From Pseudomonadota bacterium (GTDB lineage Bacteria > Pseudomonadota > Alphaproteobacteria > Sphingomonadales > Sphingomonadaceae), in assembly GCA_023422695.1 (NCBI GenBank), contig JAFAGN010000234.1, forward strand, positions 10,755 to 74,754: 64,000 nucleotides of DNA, given 5' to 3'. This document shows positions 8,884 through 18,435 of this stretch, in pieces. Under the pieces are notes generated by a model. That model ran no database searches. It was not told the DNA's origin and was given only the letters and a program-made list of their open reading frames with translations. The translations under genes and the position numbers were made by a program. Numbering within the stretch: the stretch's first letter is position 1; every line of letters begins with the position of its first letter.

Positions 8884-10080
8884 TCACGTATCGGTCCTCT
8901 GGTAAAGCGTTACAACGCAAGCTCCGCCAAGCCCGAGATTATGCTGTAGTGCATGGCGTACACCCTCCACCTGCCGGGCGTCCGCTGTTCCGCGAAGCTG
9001 ATGGATCAACTCATAGCATTGCGCAAGCCCCGTCGCGCCCAGCGGGTGTCCTTTCGACATCAGGCCGCCCGACGGATTGGTTACGACGCGTCCACCGTAG
9101 CTATTGTCGCCATCAGCAATGAATTTTGATGCTTCTCCTTCGGGGCAGAGCCCCAAACCTTCGTAGGTGATGAGCTCATTGTGAGCAAAACAATCGTGCA
9201 GCTCGACGACGCCGATATCCTGCGGTCCCACGCCAGCGGTTTCATAGACGGCTTGTGCGGCTCGTTTGGTCATGTCGGACCCAACGAGCGCGATCATGCT
9301 CTTCGGCGCAAATGTGGACGGCATATCGGTCGTCATCGACTGCGCCGCGATTTTTACCTTCGGGGTCAGGCCGTGGCGTACCGCGAAATCCCGCGAGACA
9401 AGAAGTGCGGCGGCACCCCCGCAGGTCGGCGGGCAGGCCATGGGGCGCGTCATGACTCCCGGCCAAATAACCGGCGCGTTGAGCACCTCTTCCTCCGTCA
9501 TTTCATTGCGGAAAACGGATAGCGGGTTTTTGGCGGCATGGCGGCTCGCCTTGGCACGGATCTTGGCAAAATCTCGGATCGTCGTGCCATATTTTTCCAT
9601 ATGCTCGCGGCCTGCGCCGCCAAAATATCGCAGCGCCAGCGGCAAGTCGACATCGACAAGCTGGTCGCATGCTTGGTCGAAGTCGGCGAACGGGCTGGGT
9701 CGATCAGCGAAATTGCTGCTGATCGCGCCAGGGCTCATCTGTTCGAAACCCACGGCAAGAACACATTCGGCAGAACCCGAGGCGATGGCTTGCCGGGCAA
9801 GGAAAAGCGCGCTCGAACCGGTGGAACAATTGTTATTGACGTTGATCACCGGAATGCCGGTCATGCCTGCGCCATAAACGACGCGCTGTCCGCAGCAGCT
9901 GTCACCAAAAACATAGCCAGCATAGGCTTGTTCGACATTGGCGTAACCAATGCCGGCGTCGGCGAGCGCAAGTTGAACCGCCGCGCGGCCCATTTCATCA
10001 TAGGTTGCACCTGCGCTGGGCTTCGTAAACGGCACCATGCCCACGCCGGCGACCAGAACTTCACGCATTGCTTCAGACAT
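8884..10080 (-). CDS. SCPx-type thiolase / lipid-transfer protein-like thiolase
   Basis: The ATG at 10080 has AGGAG 7 bases upstream, while the ATG two codons earlier is too close to it; the product has 398 residues. The nucleophilic cysteine lies in NNNCSTGS (C85), the C-terminal region contains KGHPLGATG, and HDCFAHNEL carries the usual catalytic histidine. These features mark the SCP-x/SCP2 thiolase branch, which cleaves 3-ketoacyl-CoAs, often branched or sterol-derived. It lies downstream of a racemase-like gene and an acyl-CoA dehydrogenase on the same strand, supporting a branched-chain beta-oxidation role. Confidence 0.9.
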   Translation of the reverse strand: MSEAMREVLVAGVGMVPFTKPSAGATYDEMGRAAVQLALADAGIGYANVEQAYAGYVFGDSCCGQRVVYGAGMTGIPVINVNNNCSTGSSALFLARQAIASGSAECVLAVGFEQMSPGAISSNFADRPSPFADFDQACDQLVDVDLPLALRYFGGAGREHMEKYGTTIRDFAKIRAKASRHAAKNPLSVFRNEMTEEEVLNAPVIWPGVMTRPMACPPTCGGAAALLVSRDFAVRHGLTPKVKIAAQSMTTDMPSTFAPKSMIALVGSDMTKRAAQAVYETAGVGPQDIGVVELHDCFAHNELITYEGLGLCPEGEASKFIADGDNSYGGRVVTNPSGGLMSKGHPLGATGLAQCYELIHQLRGTADARQVEGVRHALQHNLGLGGACVVTLYQRTDT

Positions 10081-10103
10081 TCTCATTCTCCTTGGTCAAG
10101 ACG

Positions 10104-11246
10104 TCAGGCGATGACGCCGACATCGCGCAGCTGCGCCAATTCGGCGGGCGAATAGCCGATTTCTTCCCAGAGCCTATTCGCTTGCGAGGGATCCTTTGAC
10201 ATCGGCTGTGGCACAGCGGTTTGGGTTCGCGAGTAACGCGGAGCCGGCGCGGGCTGGACGACGCCATCGACGGTTACAAACGTTCCTCTCGCTTCATTAT
10301 GCGGGTGCGCAGGCGCTTCATCCATTGACAGCACCGGCGCAAAACAGGCGTCGCTATATTCGAGCACTTCACACCATTGGGCGCGCGTTTTGGTCCGGAA
10401 AAGTGCTTCCAGCTTATTCTTGAGCCGAGGCCAGCTGCGTGGATCATTCTGGGCGACAAAGTCGCCATCGTCTGCCAGATCAAGTCGCGCGATCAGCTCT
10501 TTGTAAAATTGCGGCTCGACGGGCGCGATCGCGATGTGCTTCCCATCGGCGGTTTCATAGCATTCATAATAATGCGCGCCGGTATCCAAGAAATTTGACC
10601 CACGCTTGTCTTGCCAGCGCTTGCTGGCGCGCAGCGACCAGATCATTGTCGCCAAGACCGCACTGCCGTCGGTCATTGCGCAATCCACAACCTGCCCCTG
10701 ACCGGTGGTACGCGCGGACAGCAGCGCAGCAACCATCCCGAACGCCAGCATCATGCCGCCGCCCCCGAAATCGCCAAGCAGGTTCATCGGCGGTGTCGGC
10801 TTGTCATCGGCCCGGCCGCACGCATCGAGCACGCCGGACAGCGCGATATAGTTCAGATCATGACCTGCCGCCTGCGCATAAGGTCCTTCCTGGCCCCAAC
10901 CCGTCATGCGGCCATAGACAAGGCGCGGATTTGCGGCGAGCGCCGGTTGGGGACCGAGGCCGAGCCGCTCCATCACGCCGGGACGAAACCCCTCGATAAG
11001 ACCGGCAGCGGATGCGATGAGGCGGAGAGCCGCCTCGACCCCTGCCGGCTGTTTGAGATCGATATTCACCGCCGTGCGGGACCGATTCAACAGATCTCGC
11101 GTGGGATCGCCCACAAGGCTCTGGCCACCGGGGCGATCGATCCGGATCACCTCAGCACCATGGTCGGCGAGCATCATGCCGCAAAACGGACCGGGCCCAA
11201 GCCCAGCGATCTCGACGATACGGATACCGGAAAGAGGACCCGTCAC
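10104..11246 (-). CDS. CaiB/BaiF family III protein, probable alpha-methylacyl-CoA racemase
   Basis: A GTG start at 11246 overlaps the stop of the dehydrogenase gene (GTGA), giving 380 residues; longer starts would run into that gene. The family III fold is evident from the first residues (GPLSGIRIVEIAGLGPGPF). H129 in AGHDLNY and D159 in LLGDFGGGG have the same 30-residue separation as the catalytic His/Asp pair of alpha-methylacyl-CoA racemases (MCR H126/D156). It would interconvert 2R and 2S methyl-branched acyl-CoAs so that stereospecific oxidation can proceed. A plain CoA-transferase role is the alternative. Confidence 0.85.
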   Translation of the reverse strand: MTGPLSGIRIVEIAGLGPGPFCGMMLADHGAEVIRIDRPGGQSLVGDPTRDLLNRSRTAVNIDLKQPAGVEAALRLIASAAGLIEGFRPGVMERLGLGPQPALAANPRLVYGRMTGWGQEGPYAQAAGHDLNYIALSGVLDACGRADDKPTPPMNLLGDFGGGGMMLAFGMVAALLSARTTGQGQVVDCAMTDGSAVLATMIWSLRASKRWQDKRGSNFLDTGAHYYECYETADGKHIAIAPVEPQFYKELIARLDLADDGDFVAQNDPRSWPRLKNKLEALFRTKTRAQWCEVLEYSDACFAPVLSMDEAPAHPHNEARGTFVTVDGVVQPAPAPRYSRTQTAVPQPMSKDPSQANRLWEEIGYSPAELAQLRDVGVIA

Positions 11247-12388
11247 AGCGAGCGCCCCACGATTTCCTTCATGATCTCCGAAGTGCCGCCATAAATACGT
11301 TGTACGCGCGCGTCGCGCCACAGCCTTGCGATCACATATTCATTCATATACCCTGCACCGCCATGCAATTGCAGGGCGCTATCGACGATCTCCCACTGCG
11401 TTTCCGTATGCCAAAGCTTGGCCGCCGATGCCTCCGGCGCGGTGAGCCTCCCGTCGAGGTGACGCAGTAGCGCCCAATCGAGATGAGCCCAGCCCACTTG
11501 CAGCTTCGTTTTCAGATCGGCGAGGGTGAAGCGTGTGTTCTGGAAATCGAATATTGTCTTGCCGAATGCCTTGCGATCTTTGGTAAAAGTTACCGCTTCG
11601 TCGAAGGCGCGCTGCGCAGCGGCTTGCGCCGCAACCGCTAATGAGAGCCGCTCCTGTGCAAGCTGGCTCATCAAATAGGCAAAGCCGCGATTCTCCTCAC
11701 CGAGAAGATTTTCCAAGGGGACACGGACATCCTGAAAGAACAATTCCGAGGTGTCGCCGGAATGTTGCCCGATTTTGTCGAGATTGCGCCCGCGGGTAAA
11801 TCCCTCGCGATCCGCCTCGACGAGCAGCAGCGATGTGCCTTTCGCGCCCAGCGAGACATCGGTCTTTGCAACGACAATGACGAGATCGGCATTCTGGCCA
11901 TTGGTGATATAAGTTTTGGCGCCGCTGAGCAGGTATTGATCGCTCTGGCGCTGCGCGGTGGTGCGGATGCCTTGCAGATCGGACCCCGCGCCGGGTTCGG
12001 TCATCGCGATTGCGGTGATCAGTTCACCCGAGATCATGCGCGGTAAATAGAGCTGCTTTTGCGCTTCGGTGCCGTAGTGGACAATATAATCCACTACGAT
12101 ATCGGACTGCAGCGATGTCCCCGATAGCGTGCCCGCCATATAGCCAATTTCTTCGTCGATGATGGCGTTGTATCGAAAGTCCAGGCCTAGCCCGCCATAT
12201 TCTTCCGGGACCGTCGGGCAGAGCAGACCGGCTTCCCCACAGGCGCGCCAAAAGGATCGATCGATAATCCCTTCCGCTTCCCAACGGTCGAAATGCGGCA
12301 GAAACTCGCGCTCCAGGAACTTCCGTACCGTGTCGCGAAACATGTCATGATCCGAAGTGTAGGCCGTGCGCCCGTCCATTTGCAGCAT
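11243..12388 (-). CDS. Acyl-CoA dehydrogenase, LCAD/IVD-like
   Basis: The 381-residue flavoprotein carries the FAD-contact motif MTEPGAGSDLQGI and the C-terminal IYGGTSEIMKEIV. The glutamate of the MCAD-type YEGT is glycine here, as in long-chain and isovaleryl-CoA dehydrogenases, which place the base in the preceding helix (here within AFDEAVTFTKDRKAFGK). It introduces the first double bond of an acyl-CoA. The ATG at 12388 was preferred to an upstream TTG. It is the first gene of a three-gene unit with the racemase and thiolase, and divergent from lysR. Confidence 0.9.
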   Translation of the reverse strand: MLQMDGRTAYTSDHDMFRDTVRKFLEREFLPHFDRWEAEGIIDRSFWRACGEAGLLCPTVPEEYGGLGLDFRYNAIIDEEIGYMAGTLSGTSLQSDIVVDYIVHYGTEAQKQLYLPRMISGELITAIAMTEPGAGSDLQGIRTTAQRQSDQYLLSGAKTYITNGQNADLVIVVAKTDVSLGAKGTSLLLVEADREGFTRGRNLDKIGQHSGDTSELFFQDVRVPLENLLGEENRGFAYLMSQLAQERLSLAVAAQAAAQRAFDEAVTFTKDRKAFGKTIFDFQNTRFTLADLKTKLQVGWAHLDWALLRHLDGRLTAPEASAAKLWHTETQWEIVDSALQLHGGAGYMNEYVIARLWRDARVQRIYGGTSEIMKEIVGRSL

Positions 12389-12523
12389 CGTCTTCCCCAA
12401 TCATTCCCATCGCCGCGCCGGTTTGTGGCGGCGTCAAAATTGCATCGACACACATCTTCGACGCGAGATATGCCGCCCGTCAAATTCATTGTTTGGACGT
12501 AACATTCCTGCTAGTTATGGCAG

Positions 12524-13429
12524 ATGCTCGACCCACGTTTGAACCATGTTGTTGCCGTGGCCCACCGCGGTTCCTTTACCAAAGCCGCCCAAAGCGTCGG
12601 GGTTACGCAATCAGGCATCACCAAGAGCATCGCTGATCTCGAGCGCGAGCTAGGCTATTCGATCTTCTATCGCACTTCGCGGGGCGCGCTTCTGACCGAA
12701 GAGGGCCGCGAGTTCGTTGAGCGTGCCGCGCGTCTGTTGGAAGACGCCAAATCTCTGCTGAAGGGGAGTAGAGATCGCGCCGATCCCTATGCCGGGGTTT
12801 TGCGGGTCGGCGTTTGTCCTGCCTCGCTGGAGTGGTTGTTGGCGGATCCGCTCTCGCTGCTGCTTTCAAGACACGGTGGCATCAAGTTCGAAATCATCGG
12901 CGCCAGCTTCGAGCGTATGATCCAGTTGCTAAGAAACGGCAGCGTCGATGTGGCGATAGGCTTTGAGGCGGCCTTCGCAGAATGGAGCGACATCCGGCGC
13001 GAACGCATCGCTATTCTGCAAGGGGCATTATTTGCACGAAAGCATCATCCCATCGTGGTGAAGGCGCCCATTACCACGAGCGACCTTGCCGCCTATGACT
13101 TTGTCGTTCCCTCCGATTCCCGGCCTTACGGCATCGTTATTCGCGAACTGTACGAAAGCCGCGGGATCGAGTGGCAAAAGCATCTGCACATCGTGGACAG
13201 CTTTCCTATCGTCAGGCGTATCGTCGCGACGTCGGACGTGATCGGCGTAACGACCGCCGAATATAGCGCGTCAGCGGCATTTGCCGCCAGCTTTGACCTT
13301 ATTCGGGGAATTAATCCGTTCGAGCCATCGCCCCTTTGTTGCGCTGTGCGCTCGCGCTGGGAGCCAAAGCCTGCGGTTCGGGCGTTCCTGCAGGTGATGC
13401 GCGAGCGCTTGTCGAAGAAGGTTTCATGA
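12524..13429 (+). CDS. LysR-family transcriptional regulator
   Basis: This 301-residue protein has the N-terminal LysR winged helix (RGSFTKAAQSVGVTQSGITK, about residues 17-36) and a C-terminal periplasmic-binding-like effector domain. It is divergent from the dehydrogenase-racemase-thiolase unit and followed on its own strand by a TonB receptor and beta-oxidation genes, so it is the likely regulator of both sides. An imperfect dyad with GTCAAA and TTTGGAC arms near 12479-12498 might be its site, but it does not give a clean LysR box. Confidence 0.88.
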   Translation: MLDPRLNHVVAVAHRGSFTKAAQSVGVTQSGITKSIADLERELGYSIFYRTSRGALLTEEGREFVERAARLLEDAKSLLKGSRDRADPYAGVLRVGVCPASLEWLLADPLSLLLSRHGGIKFEIIGASFERMIQLLRNGSVDVAIGFEAAFAEWSDIRRERIAILQGALFARKHHPIVVKAPITTSDLAAYDFVVPSDSRPYGIVIRELYESRGIEWQKHLHIVDSFPIVRRIVATSDVIGVTTAEYSASAAFAASFDLIRGINPFEPSPLCCAVRSRWEPKPAVRAFLQVMRERLSKKVS

Positions 13430-13441
13430 CTTCCAGTCATG
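13425..13441. repeat. Perfect inverted repeat at the end of lysR
   Basis: CATGACT-TCC-AGTCATG has 7-base perfect arms and a 3-base loop. It covers the lysR stop codon and lies about 100 bases before the TonB receptor start. No T-tract follows, so it is more likely an operator or mRNA hairpin than a terminator. Confidence 0.4.
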
Positions 13442-13537
13442 CCTATGCACAAGAATGAATTAGACGCCTGTCACAGGGCATAGCATCATCTTTCCCGGTA
13501 CTCTGCGAGAAAAACAGCAAGGGGCCACGGAGAGGAA

Positions 13538-15922
13538 ATGACGATGCACATCACCCGTATCTTATGGCTTTGCTCCGCGAGCGCGGTAGCAGTCACTACG
13601 CCCGCACTCGCTCAGGAGGCTGTGGTCCCGTCGGCTGGCGACGAGATCGTCGTCACCGCACAAAAGCGCACTGAGAATGTCCAGGACGTGCCGATCTCGA
13701 TTAGCGTCGTTTCCGGTGACCAACTCGATCGGGCAGCAATTGTGAAGTTCGAGGATCTCGGATCGTCGATCCCGAATTTTTCTGTCTCGGCCAATGCCAG
13801 CTCAGATACCATCAGCATTCGTGGCATCAACTCGGATGGTCAGCCGGGGAGCGAGCAATCGGTCGGCGTATATGTCGATGGCGTATATCGCGGTCGCGGC
13901 GTCCAGTCCCGGTTTGCATTCCTCGATATCGACCGCATCGAAGTTCTGCGTGGGCCGCAAGGTACGCTATTCGGCAAAAACACCATTGCCGGCGCGGTCA
14001 GCATCACCACCGCAAAACCGACCGATAAGCTAAGTGTCGGCGTTCAGGGGCTCTACGAATTCAACAATAATGAAATCGATCTGCGCGGCCATGTTTCGGG
14101 ACCACTCACCGAAAGGCTGCGCGCCCGCGTGGCTGTTCTGTTCAACAAGCTCGACAGGGGTTGGGTGACGAATGCGATAACCGATACCGCGATGCCGCAG
14201 CGCCGCGATGCCGCTATCCGCGCGTCGCTCGCGTGGGATGCCAGCGACAATGTGAGCTTTAATGCCCGCTACGAGCACGGGAATATTCGAGCTCAGGGCG
14301 CGCCTTTTGAAATGGTCCGGGTCGGTCCCTCGCTTGCCGCCGCGCAATCGCTCTTCAACTTTCCCGGGCTCAACGGCGTCCTCGATGGCGTCACCAGCAT
14401 CTCGAACAGTCTCAACCCGCTCGCGCGCTTCGGCGTGCCGGATCAGCCGGTCATGGCGGTCGACGTGATGCAACTTCGCGCGAAGTCCGACGAGGCTTCG
14501 CTGCAGGCTGACGTCGATCTCGCAGGCGGAACCCTGACCGCCATCGCCGCCTATTCCGAGTATCGGTTTCGCCGCGACCAGGACGCCGATTATAATCCGC
14601 TTCCATTGGCCCGTTACCTGGACAATGAAGCCTTTCGCCAACAAAGCGGTGAAATCCGATATGCCAGCGACGCGAACAGGCCATTCTACTTTCTCATCGG
14701 CGCTTTTTGGCAGCATGAGAAACTGACCGCCAAAGCGGATGCAAGCCTCAATTTTCCTTTTATCGATGCGTTCTCGTGCATCGGGGCCGGGAGAACGCCT
14801 GGGTGCAGCGCGCTGGCGGCATTCCCCACGCTCACCCGTTCGCTGACGCTCGACCAGACCAGCGACACCTGGGCCATATTCGGGCAGGCGACCTATAAGC
14901 CGGTTGAAAATTTGGCCATTACGGCGGGGCTTCGCTACGGCAAAAATCGCAAACGTGCCTCGCATCTGGGCCAGGTTATCAATCCGGCGACCGGAGCTGT
15001 CGTTCCCGAACCCCGGCCCGGCCTGTTTGCGGCGTTACCGCTAGAGGTGTCGCCGCACTTTTATTCCGATACCTTGTCCAAGGGGACCTGGCTGCCGCAG
15101 CTGTCCATTCGCTGGGAGGCCAGCGAAGACGTCAATCTTTATGCGAGCTATGGTCGCGGATCCAAGGACGGCGGCTTCAACGCCGTGGTTACTTCGGCGA
15201 ATGTTGCCGATTTTTCCTACCGGCCCGAAACGTCCGACGATTTCGAACTTGGCTTCAAGACCCAGTTCGCCGACCGTCGGATCACTTTGAACGTCAACTA
15301 CTTCAACGTGAAGTTTCAGGATCTGCAAACCACCCAGTTCACCGGCAGCACCAGCTTTGTCGTCGCTAACGCGGCATCCGCACGTAGCGAGGGGATCGAA
15401 TTCGATGCGCGTTGGCGGCTAATCGACCAGCTCACCTTGACGGGCGCCGGCGCTTATACCGATTTCAAGTTCCTCGATTATCGCAACGCCGGTTGCACAT
15501 CGGCACAAATCGTCGCGGGTGGTTATGCCAATGGCGCCCTATGCGCGGCGGCCGGGGCCAATGATCTGACGGGACGCTCCAATCAGGATGCGCCCAAATT
15601 TACCTTCACCGGAGGATTTCAATTAGCCCAGCCGGTTGGAAGTCTGGAACTGACCTTCGGCGGCGACGCAGAATATTCCAGCAGCTACTTTGCCGCCGGC
15701 GACCTTGATCCCTCCCTTCGGCAGAAGGCTTATACCAAGCTCAACGCATTTGTGACCGTCGGACCGTCCGATGGCGCGTGGGAGGTCGGTTTTGTCGGTC
15801 GTAACCTGACCAACAAGCGAACCTTCTCCTACGGTAACGACACGCCGCTATTTGCCGGAACCTTTCAGGCGCTCGCGCACCGGGCCCGGACGCTCGCAGT
15901 GCGCACGAGCGTAAAATTCTGA
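13538..15922 (+). CDS. TonB-dependent outer membrane receptor
   Basis: The 794-residue protein has a signal peptide ending at ALAQ and a TonB box-like DEIVVTAQKR. A plug domain follows (with IEVLRGPQGTLFGKNTIAGAV), then a long beta-barrel ending in the aromatic pattern LAVRTSVKF. The NIxGAV-type plug and TAQK box mark the sphingomonad/caulobacter receptor group often linked to uptake of hydrophobic or aromatic compounds. It heads the MaoC-ligase-SDR genes that follow after 9 bases, so its substrate is probably what they degrade. Confidence 0.92.
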   Translation: MTMHITRILWLCSASAVAVTTPALAQEAVVPSAGDEIVVTAQKRTENVQDVPISISVVSGDQLDRAAIVKFEDLGSSIPNFSVSANASSDTISIRGINSDGQPGSEQSVGVYVDGVYRGRGVQSRFAFLDIDRIEVLRGPQGTLFGKNTIAGAVSITTAKPTDKLSVGVQGLYEFNNNEIDLRGHVSGPLTERLRARVAVLFNKLDRGWVTNAITDTAMPQRRDAAIRASLAWDASDNVSFNARYEHGNIRAQGAPFEMVRVGPSLAAAQSLFNFPGLNGVLDGVTSISNSLNPLARFGVPDQPVMAVDVMQLRAKSDEASLQADVDLAGGTLTAIAAYSEYRFRRDQDADYNPLPLARYLDNEAFRQQSGEIRYASDANRPFYFLIGAFWQHEKLTAKADASLNFPFIDAFSCIGAGRTPGCSALAAFPTLTRSLTLDQTSDTWAIFGQATYKPVENLAITAGLRYGKNRKRASHLGQVINPATGAVVPEPRPGLFAALPLEVSPHFYSDTLSKGTWLPQLSIRWEASEDVNLYASYGRGSKDGGFNAVVTSANVADFSYRPETSDDFELGFKTQFADRRITLNVNYFNVKFQDLQTTQFTGSTSFVVANAASARSEGIEFDARWRLIDQLTLTGAGAYTDFKFLDYRNAGCTSAQIVAGGYANGALCAAAGANDLTGRSNQDAPKFTFTGGFQLAQPVGSLELTFGGDAEYSSSYFAAGDLDPSLRQKAYTKLNAFVTVGPSDGAWEVGFVGRNLTNKRTFSYGNDTPLFAGTFQALAHRARTLAVRTSVKF

Positions 15923-15931
15923 GGACGAACA

Positions 15932-16429
15932 ATGACTGACGCAGACGCGATGAACAAACCCAAGGGATATTTTGACCGAAGCACGAAAGGGCTGACATTG
16001 CCGACGGTTACGGTCACCGTAGAACGCGGGCAAATCCGTTTTTTCGCCAAAGCTTTGGGAGAAACCGACCCGCTGCATTTCAATGTTGAGGCCGCGGCGG
16101 CCGCAGGGCACCCCGACCTTGTTGCACCGCCCAGTTTCTTCATGCCGATCGAAGCGATGGCGAATGAGGAGCGCTCGCGCCTCGGTCAGTCCTCGCTTAT
16201 CGATGTGCTGCGCTGCAACTTCCAGCGGTTGCTCCATGGCAATGAAAACTACATCTATCTCGGGCCGGTCTATGCGGGCGACGAACTTCGGTTCGATACC
16301 AGGATTGTCGATTTCTACGAGAAGAAGGGCGGGCTGATGGAGTTTGTCACCATCGCATCCGAAGTTTCACATGCTGTTCGGGGGCCGTTGATCCGCGCCA
16401 CTCGTACCCTGCTTCATCGGCTGGGTTAG
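15932..16429 (+). CDS. MaoC-like N-terminal (FAS1-like) hot-dog dehydratase subunit
   Basis: The 165-residue protein has the FAS1-like dehydratase pattern (VERGQIRFFAKALGETDPLHF, then APPSFFMPIE). Such N-terminal-type subunits pair with a catalytic MaoC subunit to hydrate enoyl-CoAs, as in the heteromeric hydratases of actinobacterial sterol breakdown. A second MaoC gene follows 22 bases later, fitting a heterodimer. An ETDPLHF motif is present in place of the classical GDxNPxH, so its own activity is uncertain. Confidence 0.82.
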   Translation: MTDADAMNKPKGYFDRSTKGLTLPTVTVTVERGQIRFFAKALGETDPLHFNVEAAAAAGHPDLVAPPSFFMPIEAMANEERSRLGQSSLIDVLRCNFQRLLHGNENYIYLGPVYAGDELRFDTRIVDFYEKKGGLMEFVTIASEVSHAVRGPLIRATRTLLHRLG

Positions 16430-16451
16430 ACTAGGAAAGAGGATCATATCG

Positions 16452-16865
16452 ATGCAGAACCTTAAGACTGTGCAGGTCGGCGATACGCTACCCGAGACGC
16501 GCTTTGGCCCGATAAACCGCACTATGCTCGCCCTTTACGCTGGGGCATCGGGGGATCATAACCCCATCCATATCGACAGCGATTATGCGCGAAAGGCGGG
16601 GCTTCCAGACGTCTTCGCGCAAGGGATGCTTTCGTTTGGCGGTTTGGCGCAGATCGTGACGCGCTGGGCGGGTATCGGGCGCCTGCGCAGCTTTGGTACC
16701 CGCTTTGTCTCGATGACCCAGGTGCATGATTTGATAGCCTGCACGGGAACCGTGACCGAAAAATTTGAAGAAGCTGGCGAGACCCGGCTGCGCATTGAGG
16801 TCGTGGCTCAAGCTCAGGATGGGCGTCAAACTTTGGCGGGTGAAGCCGTCGTCGCGGTCGACTGA
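16452..16865 (+). CDS. MaoC-family enoyl-CoA hydratase subunit
   Basis: A single hot-dog domain of 137 residues. The hydratase-2 motif is complete: YAGASGDHNPIHIDSDYARK contains the catalytic Asp/His pair. It would hydrate a 2-enoyl-CoA to the 3-hydroxyacyl-CoA, probably together with the preceding FAS1-like subunit. The stop lies one base before the ATG of the acyl-CoA ligase, indicating an operon. Confidence 0.87.
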   Translation: MQNLKTVQVGDTLPETRFGPINRTMLALYAGASGDHNPIHIDSDYARKAGLPDVFAQGMLSFGGLAQIVTRWAGIGRLRSFGTRFVSMTQVHDLIACTGTVTEKFEEAGETRLRIEVVAQAQDGRQTLAGEAVVAVD

Positions 16866-16866
16866 T

Positions 16867-18408
16867 ATGCTGCTCATCCAGGCCATACGACGCAATGCCG
16901 CTTTCCGGCCCAAAGCCATCGCTACCATTGATGGTAGCGAGGAACGCAGCTGGGACGAGTTCGTCGATCGCGTCGCGCGTGCGGCCGACGGTTTCCGGCA
17001 GCTGGGGATAAACGCGGGCGACCGGGTTGGCATCTTGGCGCTCAACAGCGCCCATTACCTCGAAGCGCAGTTTGCGGTATGGTGGCTGGGCGCCATTCTG
17101 GTGCCGATGAATATCCGCTGGTCGGTTGAAGAAAATCTCTACAGCATTCGCGATGCGGGCATTGAGACGCTCATTTTCGACGAAGCTTTTGCCGCCACGG
17201 CCGCGGCAATCGTCGCCCAAGATGCCGACATGCGACAAGTGTTTCTCGGCGGCCATTCCGGCAAAGAATTGACCTCATTCGAAGACGTCATTTCGCGTGG
17301 TCAGCCGCTGGCTGCATGTGACGTGTCGGTCGATAGCTTGGCCGGCATCTATTATACGGGCGGAACGACAGGGTTTCCCAAAGGGGTCATGCTTTCGCAC
17401 CAGGCGTTGTGGGCGGCAGCCGTTGGCATCGTTTTAGCCAACCGCATGACGTCCGATGCACGCATGTTGCACGCCACGCCCATGTTTCACCTCGCTGATG
17501 GCGGGATGTCGCATGGAGCGATGATCATGGGCGCAACGCACGTGTTTGTCCCGCGCTTTGACGCTTCTGAAGTTGTTCGCACGATCGATAGCTGCGAGGT
17601 AACCGATGTGCTGCTCGTGCCCACCATGATCGGCATGCTGCAAAATTGCGAAGAATATACGCCCGAGCGATTAAGCAGCGTGCGGACCCTCTGTTTCGGT
17701 GCTTCCCCAATTCCCGCGCCGATTCTGGCCAAACTGCAAGCCGATCTGCCGGACGTTCAGCTTCTGCATGTCTATGGGCAAACGGAGATGGGGCCGACGA
17801 TAAGCTTTCTCGACCCCCTGTTCCAAAAGGCCGGCGGCCCCAAAGCACTTTCGGTAGGTCAGCCTTTTGCCTGCGTCGAAGTCAAGATCGTCGACGATCG
17901 GGGCGAGGAGGTGGGAGCCAACGTCGCGGGGGAAATCATGGCGCGCGGCCCCTGTGCCATGAGCGGATATTGGAACAAGCCCGAAGATACCGCCAAAACT
18001 CTGGTGGATGGCTGGGTTCGCACGGGCGATATCGCATACAAGGATGAAGACGGCTTTCTGTTCATCTGCGATCGGTTGAAAGACATGATTATCACCGGCG
18101 GCGAGAATGTGTTCTGCGCCGAAGTGGAGAATGCCGTTGCCGCGCATCCCGCCGTCGATCAGGTCGCTGTCATCGGTGTGCCCGATTCGGATTATGGCGA
18201 GCGAGTCCATGCAGTGATTGTCGTCAAAGCAGGGCAAACTGTCACAGCGGATGAGTTGAAGGAGCACTGCAAAACTTTGATCGCCAATTACAAATGTCCT
18301 CGTTCTATAGAGCTGCGCGACGCGCTCCCGGTCTCCGGTGCGGGCAAAATATTAAAACGGGAACTGCGTGGGCCTTTTTGGGCCGGTCACGACCGCGCCG
18401 TTCACTGA
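16867..18408 (+). CDS. AMP-forming acyl-CoA synthetase
   Basis: The start at 16867 follows the hydratase stop directly; a longer in-frame extension into that gene was discarded. The 513-residue ligase has the P-loop YYTGGTTGFPKGVML, the ATP/Mg motif region YGQTEMGPT, the hinge GWVRTGDIAYKDEDGF and the catalytic lysine in GAGKILKREL. It activates a carboxylic acid to its CoA thioester, feeding the surrounding beta-oxidation enzymes. Chain specificity cannot be read from the sequence. Confidence 0.9.
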   Translation: MLLIQAIRRNAAFRPKAIATIDGSEERSWDEFVDRVARAADGFRQLGINAGDRVGILALNSAHYLEAQFAVWWLGAILVPMNIRWSVEENLYSIRDAGIETLIFDEAFAATAAAIVAQDADMRQVFLGGHSGKELTSFEDVISRGQPLAACDVSVDSLAGIYYTGGTTGFPKGVMLSHQALWAAAVGIVLANRMTSDARMLHATPMFHLADGGMSHGAMIMGATHVFVPRFDASEVVRTIDSCEVTDVLLVPTMIGMLQNCEEYTPERLSSVRTLCFGASPIPAPILAKLQADLPDVQLLHVYGQTEMGPTISFLDPLFQKAGGPKALSVGQPFACVEVKIVDDRGEEVGANVAGEIMARGPCAMSGYWNKPEDTAKTLVDGWVRTGDIAYKDEDGFLFICDRLKDMIITGGENVFCAEVENAVAAHPAVDQVAVIGVPDSDYGERVHAVIVVKAGQTVTADELKEHCKTLIANYKCPRSIELRDALPVSGAGKILKRELRGPFWAGHDRAVH

Positions 18409-18435
18409 GCGTCATTTTATCCAAGGAGATTATTT

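Noticed and set aside
12479..12498. LysR binding box upstream of lysR
   Set aside because: The dyad is imperfect, with a one-base bulge, and no clear T-N11-A core stands out.
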